This document shows positions 25,417-33,207 of a stretch of 64,000 nucleotides of DNA, one piece after another. The notes below the pieces were generated by a model. The model made no database searches, was not told the DNA's origin, and saw only the letters and a program-made list of their open reading frames with translations. The translations under genes and the position numbers were made by a program. Location of the stretch: contig NZ_FNSY01000001.1 of the NCBI RefSeq assembly GCF_900105515.1, forward strand, positions 5,816,001 through 5,880,000, in the 5' to 3' direction. Origin of the DNA: Streptomyces sp. 2131.1 (GTDB taxonomy: Bacteria; Actinomycetota; Actinomycetes; Streptomycetales; Streptomycetaceae). The stretch's first letter is position 1; each line of letters begins with the position of its first letter.

Positions 25417-26180
25417 TCACCCCTCCTGGCCGGGTGCCTGGAGCTTCGCCTGTCCGGCGGTGAGGATCGCGAGCGCCTCGGCGATCGCCTGCTCGGCGGC
25501 CGCCTTGTCGATGCCGAGACCGCTGAGCACGCCGGAGCCGTCCTCGTGCTCCAGCAGGGCGAGCAGGATGTGCTCGGTGCCGACGTAGTTGTGCCCCATC
25601 CGCAGGGCCTCGCGGAAGGTCAGCTCCAGCGCCTTGCGCGCGTCGGCGTTGTACGGGATCAGCTCGGGGATCTCGCCGTCGGTGGCCGCAGGGAGCGCGG
25701 CGGTGGCCGCCTGCCGGACGGTGTCCAGGGCCACGTCCTGCGCCTTGATGAACGCCGCCGCCAGGCCCTCGGGCTCGCCGATCAGGCCGAGGACGAGGTG
25801 CGCGGTGCCGATCTCGGGGTTGCCGGCCGCCCGTGCCTCGTTCTGGGCCGCCATCACCACGTTCTTGGCGCGCGCGGTGAAGCGGCCGAAGCCCTGGCTC
25901 GGGTCGAGGTCGGTGCCCTCGCCGGGGCCTTGGCGACGAACCGCTTCTGTGCGGCCTGGCGGGTCACGCCCATGCTCCTGCCGATGTCGGTCCAGGAGGC
26001 GCCGGAGCGGCGTGCCTGGTCGACGAAGTGGCCGATGAGGTGGTCGGCGACGTCACCGAGGTGGTCGGCGGCGATGACGGCGTCCTGGAGCTGGTCGAGG
26101 GCGTCGGAGTGGACCTTCTTGATGGCGTCGATCAGGTCGTCGAGGCGGACGGGCTGCGACGGGACTACGGGATTCGTCAT
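25417..26180 (-). pseudogene. Clp-N domain / HTH protein gene with one-base frameshift
   Basis: Two overlapping frames together make one known streptomycete protein. The 5' part (ATG 26180) reads MTNPVVPSQPVRLDDLIDAI with an HTH-like GASWTDIGRSMGVTRQAAQK. After KRFVAKAP the frame is lost; adding one G restores the continuing sequence into VVMAAQNEARAAGNPEIGTA and the Clp N-terminal repeat domain (TFREALRMGHNYVGTEHILL, EHEDGSGVLSGLGIDKAAAE). The fault lies in a G/C run near 25920-25927. It may be a real mutation or a sequencing error. The upstream operator is intact. Confidence 0.85.
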
Positions 26181-26181
26181 G

Positions 26182-26228
26182 TGTCAACCGTAAGTTGACA
26201 GTATCCTGATGTCAACTGTCAGTTGACA
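26182..26228 (-). promoter_or_regulatory. Leaderless promoter with two TGTCAAC-N5-GTTGACA operators
   Basis: Two perfect inverted repeats with the same arms, TGTCAAC and GTTGACA separated by five bases, lie at 26182-26200 and 26210-26228, 28 bases apart centre to centre. On the minus strand TTGACA (26215-26210) and TACGGT (26192-26187) form a 17-base-spaced promoter whose start point would fall at or next to the ATG at 26180. One palindrome covers the -35, the other the -10 and start site, as expected for a repressor; the HTH product of the gene is the obvious candidate. Confidence 0.7.
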
Positions 26229-26320
26229 GCGCACGGGTCGTCGGCGCCGGAACGACAGAACGCGCCGCCCGTCGGAATGCCGGGCGGCGCGTTCTGTTCG
26301 GCTGTGCCGGAGATCCGGGG

Positions 26321-26818
26321 TCAGAGGATCCCGGAGTCGGCGATGGTGACCTTCGCCTTGGTGCGGCCGCTCTGCGAGCCGAGGGACTCGATGCGCTTGA
26401 CCAGGACCATGCTGTCCTCGTCGGCGACCTCGCCGAAGACGACGTGCTTGCCGTCCAGCCAGGACGTCACGATGGTCGTGATGAAGAACTGCGAACCGTT
26501 CGAGTTCGGGCCGGCGTTGGCCATCGAGAGCAGGCCGGGCTTGGTGTGCTTCAGCTGGAAGTTCTCGTCGGCGAACTTCTCGCCGTAGATGCTCTTGCCG
26601 CCGGTGCCGTCACCGCGGGTGAAGTCGCCGCCCTGGAGCATGAACTCCGGGATGACCCGGTGGAAGGAGGAGCCCTTGTAGCCGTAGCCGTTCTGGCCGG
26701 TGGCCAGCTGCCGGAAGTTCTCGGCGGTCTTGGGAACGATGTCGTCGAACAGATTGAACACGATCCGCCCGGCGGGCTCGTCGTTGATGGTGATGTCGAA
26801 AAATACCTGGCTCGTCAT
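26321..26818 (-). CDS. Cyclophilin-type peptidyl-prolyl cis-trans isomerase
   Basis: 165 residues from ATG 26818 (MTSQVFFDITINDEPAGRIV). Signature motifs FHRVIPEFMLQGGDFTRGDG, LSMANAGPNSNGSQFFITT and WLDGKHVVFGEV are complete, including the active-site Arg (FHRVIP) and Phe/Gln residues. No signal peptide, so cytoplasmic. It accelerates proline isomerisation in protein folding. Typical bacterial cyclophilin length; stands alone. Confidence 0.96.
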   Translation of the reverse strand: MTSQVFFDITINDEPAGRIVFNLFDDIVPKTAENFRQLATGQNGYGYKGSSFHRVIPEFMLQGGDFTRGDGTGGKSIYGEKFADENFQLKHTKPGLLSMANAGPNSNGSQFFITTIVTSWLDGKHVVFGEVADEDSMVLVKRIESLGSQSGRTKAKVTIADSGIL

Positions 26819-26864
26819 GGATCCATCCTGACATCTCACCGGAGCGACCCGGAAACCCGGCCCG

Positions 26865-27377
26865 TCAGACGCCGGTCGTTCCGTCGATCCGCTCGCGCAG
26901 CAGATCGGCGTGACCGCTGTGCCGGGCGTACTCGCCGATCATGTGGTGGTGGACCCAGCGGAGGTTCACCCGGCCGCCCATGAAGGGCGCCGAGTCCTCC
27001 AGCGACCGCCCGGCGCACACCGCGCGGGACACCGCGATCTCCTCCTGCCAGACCGCCAGGGCCCCGGCGAAGGTGGCGTCGGCGGGAAGGCCGAACCCCC
27101 CGCTGTGGACCCCGGGACCGGCAGGCGGGTCGTACAGCGGCGGCACGTCCTCACCGTTCATGATCCGGCGGAACCAGTTCCGCTCGACCTCGGCGAGGTG
27201 CTGGACGAGCCCCATCGGTGTCAGTGCCGACGGCGGTACGGAGGCGCTGCGCGCCTGCTCGTCCGTGAGGCCCTCGCACTTCAGGGCCACGGTGGCGCGG
27301 TAGAAGTCGAGCCAGCTCTCCAGGCCGGTGCGCTCGTCGGCGTCGAGGGGCGGCATCGGGCGTTCGATGTGTTCCAT
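26865..27377 (-). CDS. DinB family protein (DUF664)
   Basis: 170 residues with the four-helix DinB fold. The metal-binding histidines can be seen in MGLVQHLAEVERNWF, and in the later WVHHHMIGEYARHSGHADLL. This DUF664 subgroup is common in actinobacteria; some members are mycothiol-dependent enzymes, others unknown. Cytoplasmic. The substrate cannot be predicted. Confidence 0.88.
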   Translation of the reverse strand: MEHIERPMPPLDADERTGLESWLDFYRATVALKCEGLTDEQARSASVPPSALTPMGLVQHLAEVERNWFRRIMNGEDVPPLYDPPAGPGVHSGGFGLPADATFAGALAVWQEEIAVSRAVCAGRSLEDSAPFMGGRVNLRWVHHHMIGEYARHSGHADLLRERIDGTTGV

Positions 27378-27416
27378 GCCCCCCGATGCTGCCAGGGGGC
27401 TCTGACAACGACGTGG

Positions 27417-28214
27417 TCACGGCCTCCGGCGAGGCTTGCCGCGCTTGGCGATGGCGCCGCGCGCGCCCTTGGAACTCCTGGCGCCCTTGACCCCGCCGGA
27501 ACCGCCCGCACCGCCACGGGAGCCCTTGCCCGCCCCCGTACCGGAAGCGCGCTTCGGCTTGTCCTTCGCCTTCGCCTTCTCCGGCGAGGCGGGCGCCGCC
27601 CCCGCGCGGCCGCGCGAGCTGTTCACGGTCCGGCCGCGGACGATGCCGATGAAGTCCTCCACCCGGTCGGTGGTCTTCTCCTGCGGCCACGACAGGGCGA
27701 TCCGCGACTCGGGCGCGTCCGTCAGCGTCCGGTACGTCAGGTCCTTGCGGTGGTGCAGCCGGGCCAGCGACTGCGGCACGACCAGGACGCCGATGCCGGC
27801 CGCCACCAGCTCGACGGCGTCCGCCGTGGTCGCCGGCCGCTCGGCCGCCGGGCGGCCGGGCAGCCGCTCCCAGTCCAGGCAGTCGTCCAGCGGATGCAGC
27901 ACGATCTCGTCGGCCAGCTCCGCGACGGACACCTCGTCGACCGCCGCGATCAGGTGGTCCTTGGGGATCACGACGACGGTCGTCTCCGTGTACAGGGGGA
28001 TCGCGCTGAGATCCGTGCCGTCGACCGGCAGCCGCAGGAACCCCGCGTCGGCCTCGCCGGCCCGCAGCAGGCCCTGGGCCTCGGCGGCGGGCACCTGGAC
28101 GAGGGTCAGGGGGATGCCGGGCAGGCGCTCGTTCCAGATCCGGACCCATTTGGTGGGGGTCACTCCGGGGACGTACGCCAGCCGGAACGAAGGGGTTGCT
28201 TCCGGGCCTGTCAC
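27417..28214 (-). CDS. LysR-type effector-binding domain without HTH, with basic C-terminal tail
   Basis: 265 residues, GTG start. Residues 1-195 form a LysR substrate-binding domain (FRLAYVPGVTPTKWVRIWNE, LIAAVDEVSVAELADEIVLH, AVELVAAGIGVLVVPQSLAR). There is no DNA-binding domain: translation starts where the effector domain begins. The last ~65 residues are rich in Lys, Arg, Gly and Ala (EKAKAKDKPKRASGTGAGKG), resembling a histone-like nucleic acid-binding tail. It faces the DUF5997 gene. It may act as the ligand-binding half of a two-part regulator. Confidence 0.85.
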   Translation of the reverse strand: MTGPEATPSFRLAYVPGVTPTKWVRIWNERLPGIPLTLVQVPAAEAQGLLRAGEADAGFLRLPVDGTDLSAIPLYTETTVVVIPKDHLIAAVDEVSVAELADEIVLHPLDDCLDWERLPGRPAAERPATTADAVELVAAGIGVLVVPQSLARLHHRKDLTYRTLTDAPESRIALSWPQEKTTDRVEDFIGIVRGRTVNSSRGRAGAAPASPEKAKAKDKPKRASGTGAGKGSRGGAGGSGGVKGARSSKGARGAIAKRGKPRRRP

Positions 28215-28272
28215 CCCGCCAGGTTACCGGCCGTGGTCGAGGGCGCCGCACGCGCTGGATACCCTTGACCTC

Positions 28273-28677
28273 ATGAAGTCCCACCAGACCGCCCAGACGA
28301 TGAAGCCCGCGACCGCGGCGAAGAAGCTGGGTGTGTACCTCGACGCCACCCCCGCCGAATTCCAGGAGGGTGTCATCTCGCGCGCCGAGCTGGCGGCCCT
28401 CCAGGCCGACCCGCCCCAGTGGCTGCTCGACCTGCGGAGCAACGGCCCGCACCCCCGCCCGGTCGTCGCGTCCAAGCTGGGCGTCTCCATCTCGGGCCTG
28501 GCCCGCGGCGGGGTCACCGAGCCCCTGACCACCGAGCAGATCGACGCCCTGAAGCAGGACAACCCCGAGTGGCTGCAGAAGGAGCGCGCCACCCAGGCGG
28601 ACGTCCGCAAGGAGAACGTCCGCATCAAGGAGCGCAACGCCGAGCGCGAGGCGAAGGCGCGGGACGAGCGCGCCTGA
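28273..28677 (+). CDS. DUF5997 family protein
   Basis: 134 residues, ATG 28273. The middle holds RPVVASKLGVSISGLARGG, which looks like a helix-turn-helix, and the C-terminal third is a charged helix (VRKENVRIKERNAEREAKAR). It is divergent from the LysR-like effector-domain gene, 59 bases apart. DUF5997 has no assigned function; the HTH-like segment and the neighbour suggest a DNA-binding role. No membrane segment. Confidence 0.85.
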   Translation: MKSHQTAQTMKPATAAKKLGVYLDATPAEFQEGVISRAELAALQADPPQWLLDLRSNGPHPRPVVASKLGVSISGLARGGVTEPLTTEQIDALKQDNPEWLQKERATQADVRKENVRIKERNAEREAKARDERA

Positions 28678-28693
28678 CGCCCGCGGATCCGTG

Positions 28694-28729
28694 CGAGGGC
28701 CCGTACCGCGACGGCGGTACGGGCCCTCG
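28694..28729. terminator. Bidirectional terminator between DUF5997 and GAPDH genes
   Basis: Perfect 15-bp stem CGAGGGCCCGTACCG (28694-28708) with its complement at 28715-28729, loop CGACGG. It separates two convergent genes. Confidence 0.85.
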
Positions 28730-28746
28730 GGCTTCAGCGGACAGGG

Positions 28747-29745
28747 CTAGCGGCCGGCCAGCAGGGTGAGGGTGTCGATCACCCGGTTGGAGAAGCCCCA
28801 CTCGTTGTCGTACCAGGCGGACACCTTGATGTGGCGTCCGTCGACCCTGGTGAGCTCCGAGTCGAAGATGGAGGACGCGGGGTTGCCGGTGATGTCGGCC
28901 GACACGAGCGGGTCCTCGGAGTATTCGAGTACGCCCGCCAGCGGGCCCTCGGCCGCCGCCCGGTACGCCTCCAGCACCTGATCGCGCGTCACGTCCCGGG
29001 CCACGGTGGTGTTCAGCTCGACGATCGAACCCACCGGCACCGGTACGCGGATCGAGTCGCCCGAGAGCTTGCCCTCCAGGCGGGGGAGCACCAGGCCGAT
29101 CGCCTTGGCGGCGCCGGTCGTGGTCGGCACGATGTTGACGCCGGCGGCGCGGGCGCGGCGGGCGTCGCGGTGCGGGCCGTCCTGGAGGTTCTGCTCCTGC
29201 GTGTAGGCGTGCACGGTCGTCATGAAACCGTGCTCGATGCCCGCGAGATCGTCGAGCACCGAGGCCAGCGGCGCGAGCGCGTTGGTGGTGCAGGAGGCGT
29301 TCGAGACGATCGTGTGCAGCTCGGGGTCGTACGCGTCGCTGTTCACCCCGTACGCGAGCGTCACGTCCGCGCCGTCCGACGGCGCGGCGACCAGCACCCG
29401 CTTCGCACCGGCGTCGAGGTGGGCGCGGGCCGCCTTCGCCGAGGTGAAGCGGCCGGTCGCCTCCACGGCGATGTCGACGCCCAGCTCCGCCCAGGGAAGG
29501 CGCGCCGGCTCCCGTTCGGCGAGCACCTTGATGCGGCGGCCGTCGACCACGAGGGTGTCCCCGTCCACGGTGACCGGACGGCCCAGCCGGCCGGCGGTGG
29601 TGTCGAACGCCAGCAGCCGGGCGAGGGTGGCGGGCTCCGAGAGGTCGTTGACGGCGACCAGGTCGAGGTCGCTGTCACGTTCGAGCAGCGCGCGCAGCAC
29701 GTTGCGTCCGATGCGGCCGAAACCGTTGATGGCGATGCGAGTCAT
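28747..29745 (-). CDS. gap: Type I glyceraldehyde-3-phosphate dehydrogenase
   Basis: 332 residues with the NAD-binding start MTRIAINGFGRIGRNVLRAL, catalytic Cys152 in VSNASCTTNALAPL, and the C-terminal SAWYDNEWGFSNRVIDT. It converts glyceraldehyde-3-phosphate to 1,3-bisphosphoglycerate with NAD in glycolysis. Streptomycetes usually have more than one gap gene; this one stands alone rather than with pgk and tpiA, so it may be a secondary isoenzyme. Full length. Confidence 0.95.
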   Translation of the reverse strand: MTRIAINGFGRIGRNVLRALLERDSDLDLVAVNDLSEPATLARLLAFDTTAGRLGRPVTVDGDTLVVDGRRIKVLAEREPARLPWAELGVDIAVEATGRFTSAKAARAHLDAGAKRVLVAAPSDGADVTLAYGVNSDAYDPELHTIVSNASCTTNALAPLASVLDDLAGIEHGFMTTVHAYTQEQNLQDGPHRDARRARAAGVNIVPTTTGAAKAIGLVLPRLEGKLSGDSIRVPVPVGSIVELNTTVARDVTRDQVLEAYRAAAEGPLAGVLEYSEDPLVSADITGNPASSIFDSELTRVDGRHIKVSAWYDNEWGFSNRVIDTLTLLAGR

Positions 29746-29886
29746 GTGAGATGTCCCTTCTCTCTTCGCCCTCCACGATCGCGCTCGCCGCGGTCCGGTG
29801 ACAGCGGCGTGATCGCCACGGTCCGCAAGGATCCCGCCAGCCGCTCACGGGTGCGGATATGCGCTGTTCGCCCCGGTGGGGGTCTT

Positions 29887-30855
29887 CTATTCGCCCCGGG
29901 TGAAGGTGCGCCGGTACTCGCTCGGCGTGGTGCCCAGGATGCGCTGGAAGTGCAGCCGCAGATTCGCGCCCGTCCCGAGCCCCACGTCGGCGGCGATCTG
30001 CTCGACGGCCCGCTCGGAGCGTTCGAGGAGCTCGCGCGCCAGGTCGATCCGGGCCCGCATCACCCACTGCATCGGTGTGTAACCGGTGTCCTCGACGAAC
30101 CGCCGCGAGAACGTGCGCGGCGAGACCGCCGCGTGCCGGGCGAGCTCGTCGAGGGTCAGCGGTTCGCCGAGCCGGTGCAGCGCCCACTCGCGGGTGGCCG
30201 CGAACCGCTCGCCCAGCGGCTCCGGCACGCTGCGCGGCACGTACTGCGCCTGGCCGCCGCTGCGGTACGGGGCCGCGACGAGGCGCCGGGCCGCGTAGTT
30301 GGACGCCGCGACTCCGAGGTCGCCGCGCAGGACGTGCAGGCACAGGTCGATCCCGGAGGCGGCGCCGGCCGAGGTGAGGACGCTGCCCTCGTCGACGAAC
30401 AGCACGTTCTCGTCCACCCGGATCAGCGGGTACTTCGCCGCGAGGGCCCGCGTGTAGTGCCAGTGCGTGGTGGCGCGGCGGCCGTCCAGCAGCCCGGTCG
30501 CGGCGAGCGCGAACGCCCCGGTGGAGATGGCGGCGAGCCGCGCCCCCCGCCCGTGCGCGGCGACCAGTGCCTCGATCACCGCCCGCGGGGGGTCGTCCCG
30601 GTCCGGCTGCCGGTACCCGGGCACGAAGACGATGTCCGCCCAGCCGAGCGCGTCGATGCCGTGCGTGACGTGGTACGCCAGCCCGTCACCGCCGGTCACC
30701 AGGCCGGGGGCCGCGCCGCACACTCGTACCTCGTACGGCATGCTCGCCCGGGTCGTGAACACCTGCGCCGGGATTCCGACGTCGAGCGGCTTGGCGCCGT
30801 CGAGCACGAGGACGGCGACCCGGTGCAGACGGGAGGCGGGGGAGGGCGCTGACAT
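29887..30855 (-). CDS. GlxA-type transcriptional regulator (DJ-1/PfpI + AraC)
   Basis: 322 residues from ATG 30855 (MSAPSPASRLHRVAVLVLDG). Residues ~10-175 are a DJ-1/PfpI-like amidotransferase fold (FVPGYRQPDRDDPP, AAISTGAFALAATGLLDGRR; the nucleophile position is Thr rather than Cys). Residues ~210-320 hold the double AraC HTH (LTLDELARHAAVSPRTFSRR, LGLGTGANLRLHFQRILG-like). Proteins of this type sense small metabolites or stress. It lies directly upstream of gap on the same strand, but with a 141-base gap. Confidence 0.9.
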   Translation of the reverse strand: MSAPSPASRLHRVAVLVLDGAKPLDVGIPAQVFTTRASMPYEVRVCGAAPGLVTGGDGLAYHVTHGIDALGWADIVFVPGYRQPDRDDPPRAVIEALVAAHGRGARLAAISTGAFALAATGLLDGRRATTHWHYTRALAAKYPLIRVDENVLFVDEGSVLTSAGAASGIDLCLHVLRGDLGVAASNYAARRLVAAPYRSGGQAQYVPRSVPEPLGERFAATREWALHRLGEPLTLDELARHAAVSPRTFSRRFVEDTGYTPMQWVMRARIDLARELLERSERAVEQIAADVGLGTGANLRLHFQRILGTTPSEYRRTFTRGE

Positions 30856-30880
30856 GGCGCGAGCGTACGTGCCCGGGCGG

Positions 30881-31633
30881 CTACCGCCGCGCCGCGCCGA
30901 GCGCGACCGGCCCGAGACCGGCCGGAACGTGGGTGAGGGCGGCCGCCACGGCATCCCGGGCGAAGGCGAACACACCGAGGTCACTGGTGATCAAGCCCCG
31001 GCCCACCCCGAACTCCCCCTCCCCGTTCGCGGTCACGCACGGCCCCACGACGGTCAGGCGCGGACGCGTCGTGGAGGAGAACCGCAGCGCCCAGTGACTG
31101 GTGAACGGGTAGAGGTCCCGCAGCACCGGCTCGGCGTACGCCGCCTCGATCAGGGCCCGGTATGCGGGCGCCCACGGGTACTTCAGTCCGGCGGCCTCCC
31201 GCAGCATGCCCTGTCACTCGGACTCCACCAGGCGCCCGGGGTCGAGGTCCGGCACCTCGAAGCGGCCCGTCGGCCGTGCGAAGGGCGCCGCCCGGTGAAT
31301 GTCCTCCAGTGACTCCCCGTCGTGCCAGGCGCGGACCGCACGGGCCACCTGCGCCAGGTCGTCGGTCACGCCCCCCAGCACGGGCAGGGACTGGAAGGAG
31401 TCGTCGCCCGAGATGTGCCGGCGCCGTTCGTACTGCCGGGCGTCGACCCGCAAGGGCCTGCGGTGCGGCAGCGTGGTGGCGGCGCTCGCGCCGTACAGCG
31501 GCTCGTTCTCCGGCGAGCTGAGCGGGACAGCGTCGAGCCCGCCCGCCGCCACGGCCCGCAGGGCGGCGGCGAGGCTGCCGTGCGCGGCGACTTCGGGGTA
31601 CAGGGCGGCCGGGTCGGGCCGCGGCCCGGACAT
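30881..31633 (-). pseudogene. DUF6193 family gene interrupted by an in-frame stop
   Basis: From ATG 31633 the reading frame runs MSGPRPDPAALYPEVAAHGS to a TGA at 31216-31214 and continues in the same frame as QGMLREAAGLKYPWAPAYRA to 30881. The two parts read as one ~250-residue DUF6193 protein. The stop stands between VESE and QGMLREA, where a Trp (TGG) would fit, so a single G to A change explains it. Readthrough or reinitiation at the ATG at 31207, six bases past the stop, is possible. The family is found near natural product genes; function unknown. Its start overlaps the VOC gene stop. Confidence 0.75.
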
Positions 31634-32067
31634 CAGTCGAGGCAGAACTCGTTGCCCTCGACGTCCTGCATGTTGAGGCAGGACTCGTTCTCGCCGTCGG
31701 CGAGCAGCAACTGGCCGCGCTCGGCGCCGAGCGGAAGGAGCCGCGCGCACTCGGCCTCGAGGACGGCGAGCCGCTCCTCGCCCACGAGCCCGGCGCCCAC
31801 CCGGACATCGAGGTGCAGCCGGTTCTTGGCGACCTTGCCCTCGGGGACGCGCTGGAAGTACATCCGCGGGCCCGCCCCGGTGGGGTCGGAGGCCGCGAAC
31901 CACGTGTTCCGCTCCGCCGCCGGCAGCGAGGCGCTGTACGCGTCGCAGGAGTCGAAACCCTCCGGCGGCTCCGGTGCGACGTACCCCAGCACCTCGCACC
32001 AGAAGCGCCCCACGCGCTCGGGGTCCGCGCAGTCGAAGGTCACCTGGAAATGATGGATCTTTGCCAT
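31633..32067 (-). CDS. VOC family (glyoxalase/bleomycin resistance-like) protein
   Basis: 144 residues from ATG 32067. Starts MAKIHHFQVTFDCADPERVG and shows the paired beta-alpha-beta-beta-beta modules of the vicinal oxygen chelate fold (FWCEVLGYVAPEPPEGFDSC, NRLHLDVRVG, MQDVEGNEFCLD). Metal-site residues are His (HFQV), His (LHLDV) and Glu (GNEF). Substrate unknown. It overlaps the start of the DUF6193 gene by one base, so the two probably form an operon. Confidence 0.88.
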   Translation of the reverse strand: MAKIHHFQVTFDCADPERVGRFWCEVLGYVAPEPPEGFDSCDAYSASLPAAERNTWFAASDPTGAGPRMYFQRVPEGKVAKNRLHLDVRVGAGLVGEERLAVLEAECARLLPLGAERGQLLLADGENESCLNMQDVEGNEFCLD

Positions 32068-32125
32068 GGAGGTCACTCTAAGGCGCAGGCTTCGGCCGCC
32101 TCCGCGGGATTGATCTCCGTATTCT

Positions 32126-32159
32126 TTGCATAAAAGTGCATCGCTGCGTATAGTCATGC
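32126..32159 (+). promoter_or_regulatory. argC promoter with ARG-box-like palindromes
   Basis: TTGCAT (32126-32131) and TATAGT (32149-32154) with a 17-base spacer make a good promoter. TGCA-TAAAAG-TGCA (32127-32140) overlaps the -35, and a second degenerate half-box TGCGTATAGTCATGC (32145-32159) covers the -10. The TGCAT/ATGCA content matches streptomycete ARG boxes, so ArgR bound with arginine should block transcription. Confidence 0.65.
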
Positions 32160-32178
32160 CGTCGACTAGGAGGCTTCG

Positions 32179-33207
32179 ATGGCGGTACGCGCAGCAGTGG
32201 CAGGAGCGAGCGGATACGCGGGCGGGGAACTGCTCCGTCTGCTGCTCGTCCACCCCGAGGTGGAGATCGGCGCACTCACCGCCAACTCCAACGCGGGCCA
32301 GCCCCTCGGCGCCCTGCAACCGCACCTGCGTCCGCTCGCCGGCCGCATCCTGCAACCCACCACCGCCGACGTGCTCGCCGGGCACGACGTCGTCTTCCTC
32401 GCCCTGCCGCACGGGCAGTCCGCCGCCGTGGCCGAACAGCTCGGTGACGAGGTGCTCGTCGTGGACATGGGGGCGGACTTCCGTCTCCGGGACGCCGGTG
32501 ACTGGGAGAAATTCTACGGTTCGCCGCACGCGGGCACGTGGCCCTACGGGCTTCCCGAACTGCCGGGCGGGCGCGCCGCCCTCGCGGGCAGCAAGCGGAT
32601 CGCGGTGCCGGGGTGCTACCCGACCGCCGTGTCACTCGCGCTGTTCCCGGCGTACGCGGCGCAGCTCGCCGAGCCGGAGGCCGTGATCGTCGCCGCGTCC
32701 GGGACCTCCGGCGCCGGCAAGGCGGCCAAGCCCCACCTCCTCGGCTCCGAGGTGATGGGCAACATGACCCCGTACGGCGTCGGCGGCGTCCACCGCCACA
32801 CGCCCGAGATGATCCAGAACCTCAGCGCCGCCGCCGGCGAGCCGGTCACCGTGTCGTTCACACCGACCCTCGCGCCCATGCCCCGCGGCATCCTCGCCAC
32901 GTGCAGCGCGAAGGCCAAGCCCGGGACGAGCGCCGAGAGCGTACGCGCCGCCTACGAGAAGGCGTACGCGGACGAGCCGTTCGTCGATCTGCTGCCCGAG
33001 GGCCAGTGGCCCGCCACCGCCGCCGTGTACGGCTCCAACGCCGTGCAGATCCAGGTCGCGTACGACGAGACGGCCGGGCGGATCATCGTGATCAGCGCCA
33101 TCGACAACCTCGCCAAGGGCACCGCGGGCGGGGCCCTGCAGTCCATGAACATCGCCCTCGGACTGCCCGAGGACACAGGTCTTTCCACGATCGGAGTCGC
33201 ACCGTGA
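32179..33207 (+). CDS. argC: N-acetyl-gamma-glutamyl-phosphate reductase
   Basis: 342 residues. NADP-binding start VRAAVAGASGYAGGELLRLL, catalytic Cys146 in VPGCYPTAVSLAL, and GVHRHTPEMIQNL. It reduces N-acetylglutamyl-5-phosphate to the semialdehyde, step three of arginine synthesis. First gene of argCJBDR; AGGAGG precedes the ATG. Its stop overlaps the argJ GTG. Confidence 0.97.
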   Translation: MAVRAAVAGASGYAGGELLRLLLVHPEVEIGALTANSNAGQPLGALQPHLRPLAGRILQPTTADVLAGHDVVFLALPHGQSAAVAEQLGDEVLVVDMGADFRLRDAGDWEKFYGSPHAGTWPYGLPELPGGRAALAGSKRIAVPGCYPTAVSLALFPAYAAQLAEPEAVIVAASGTSGAGKAAKPHLLGSEVMGNMTPYGVGGVHRHTPEMIQNLSAAAGEPVTVSFTPTLAPMPRGILATCSAKAKPGTSAESVRAAYEKAYADEPFVDLLPEGQWPATAAVYGSNAVQIQVAYDETAGRIIVISAIDNLAKGTAGGALQSMNIALGLPEDTGLSTIGVAP

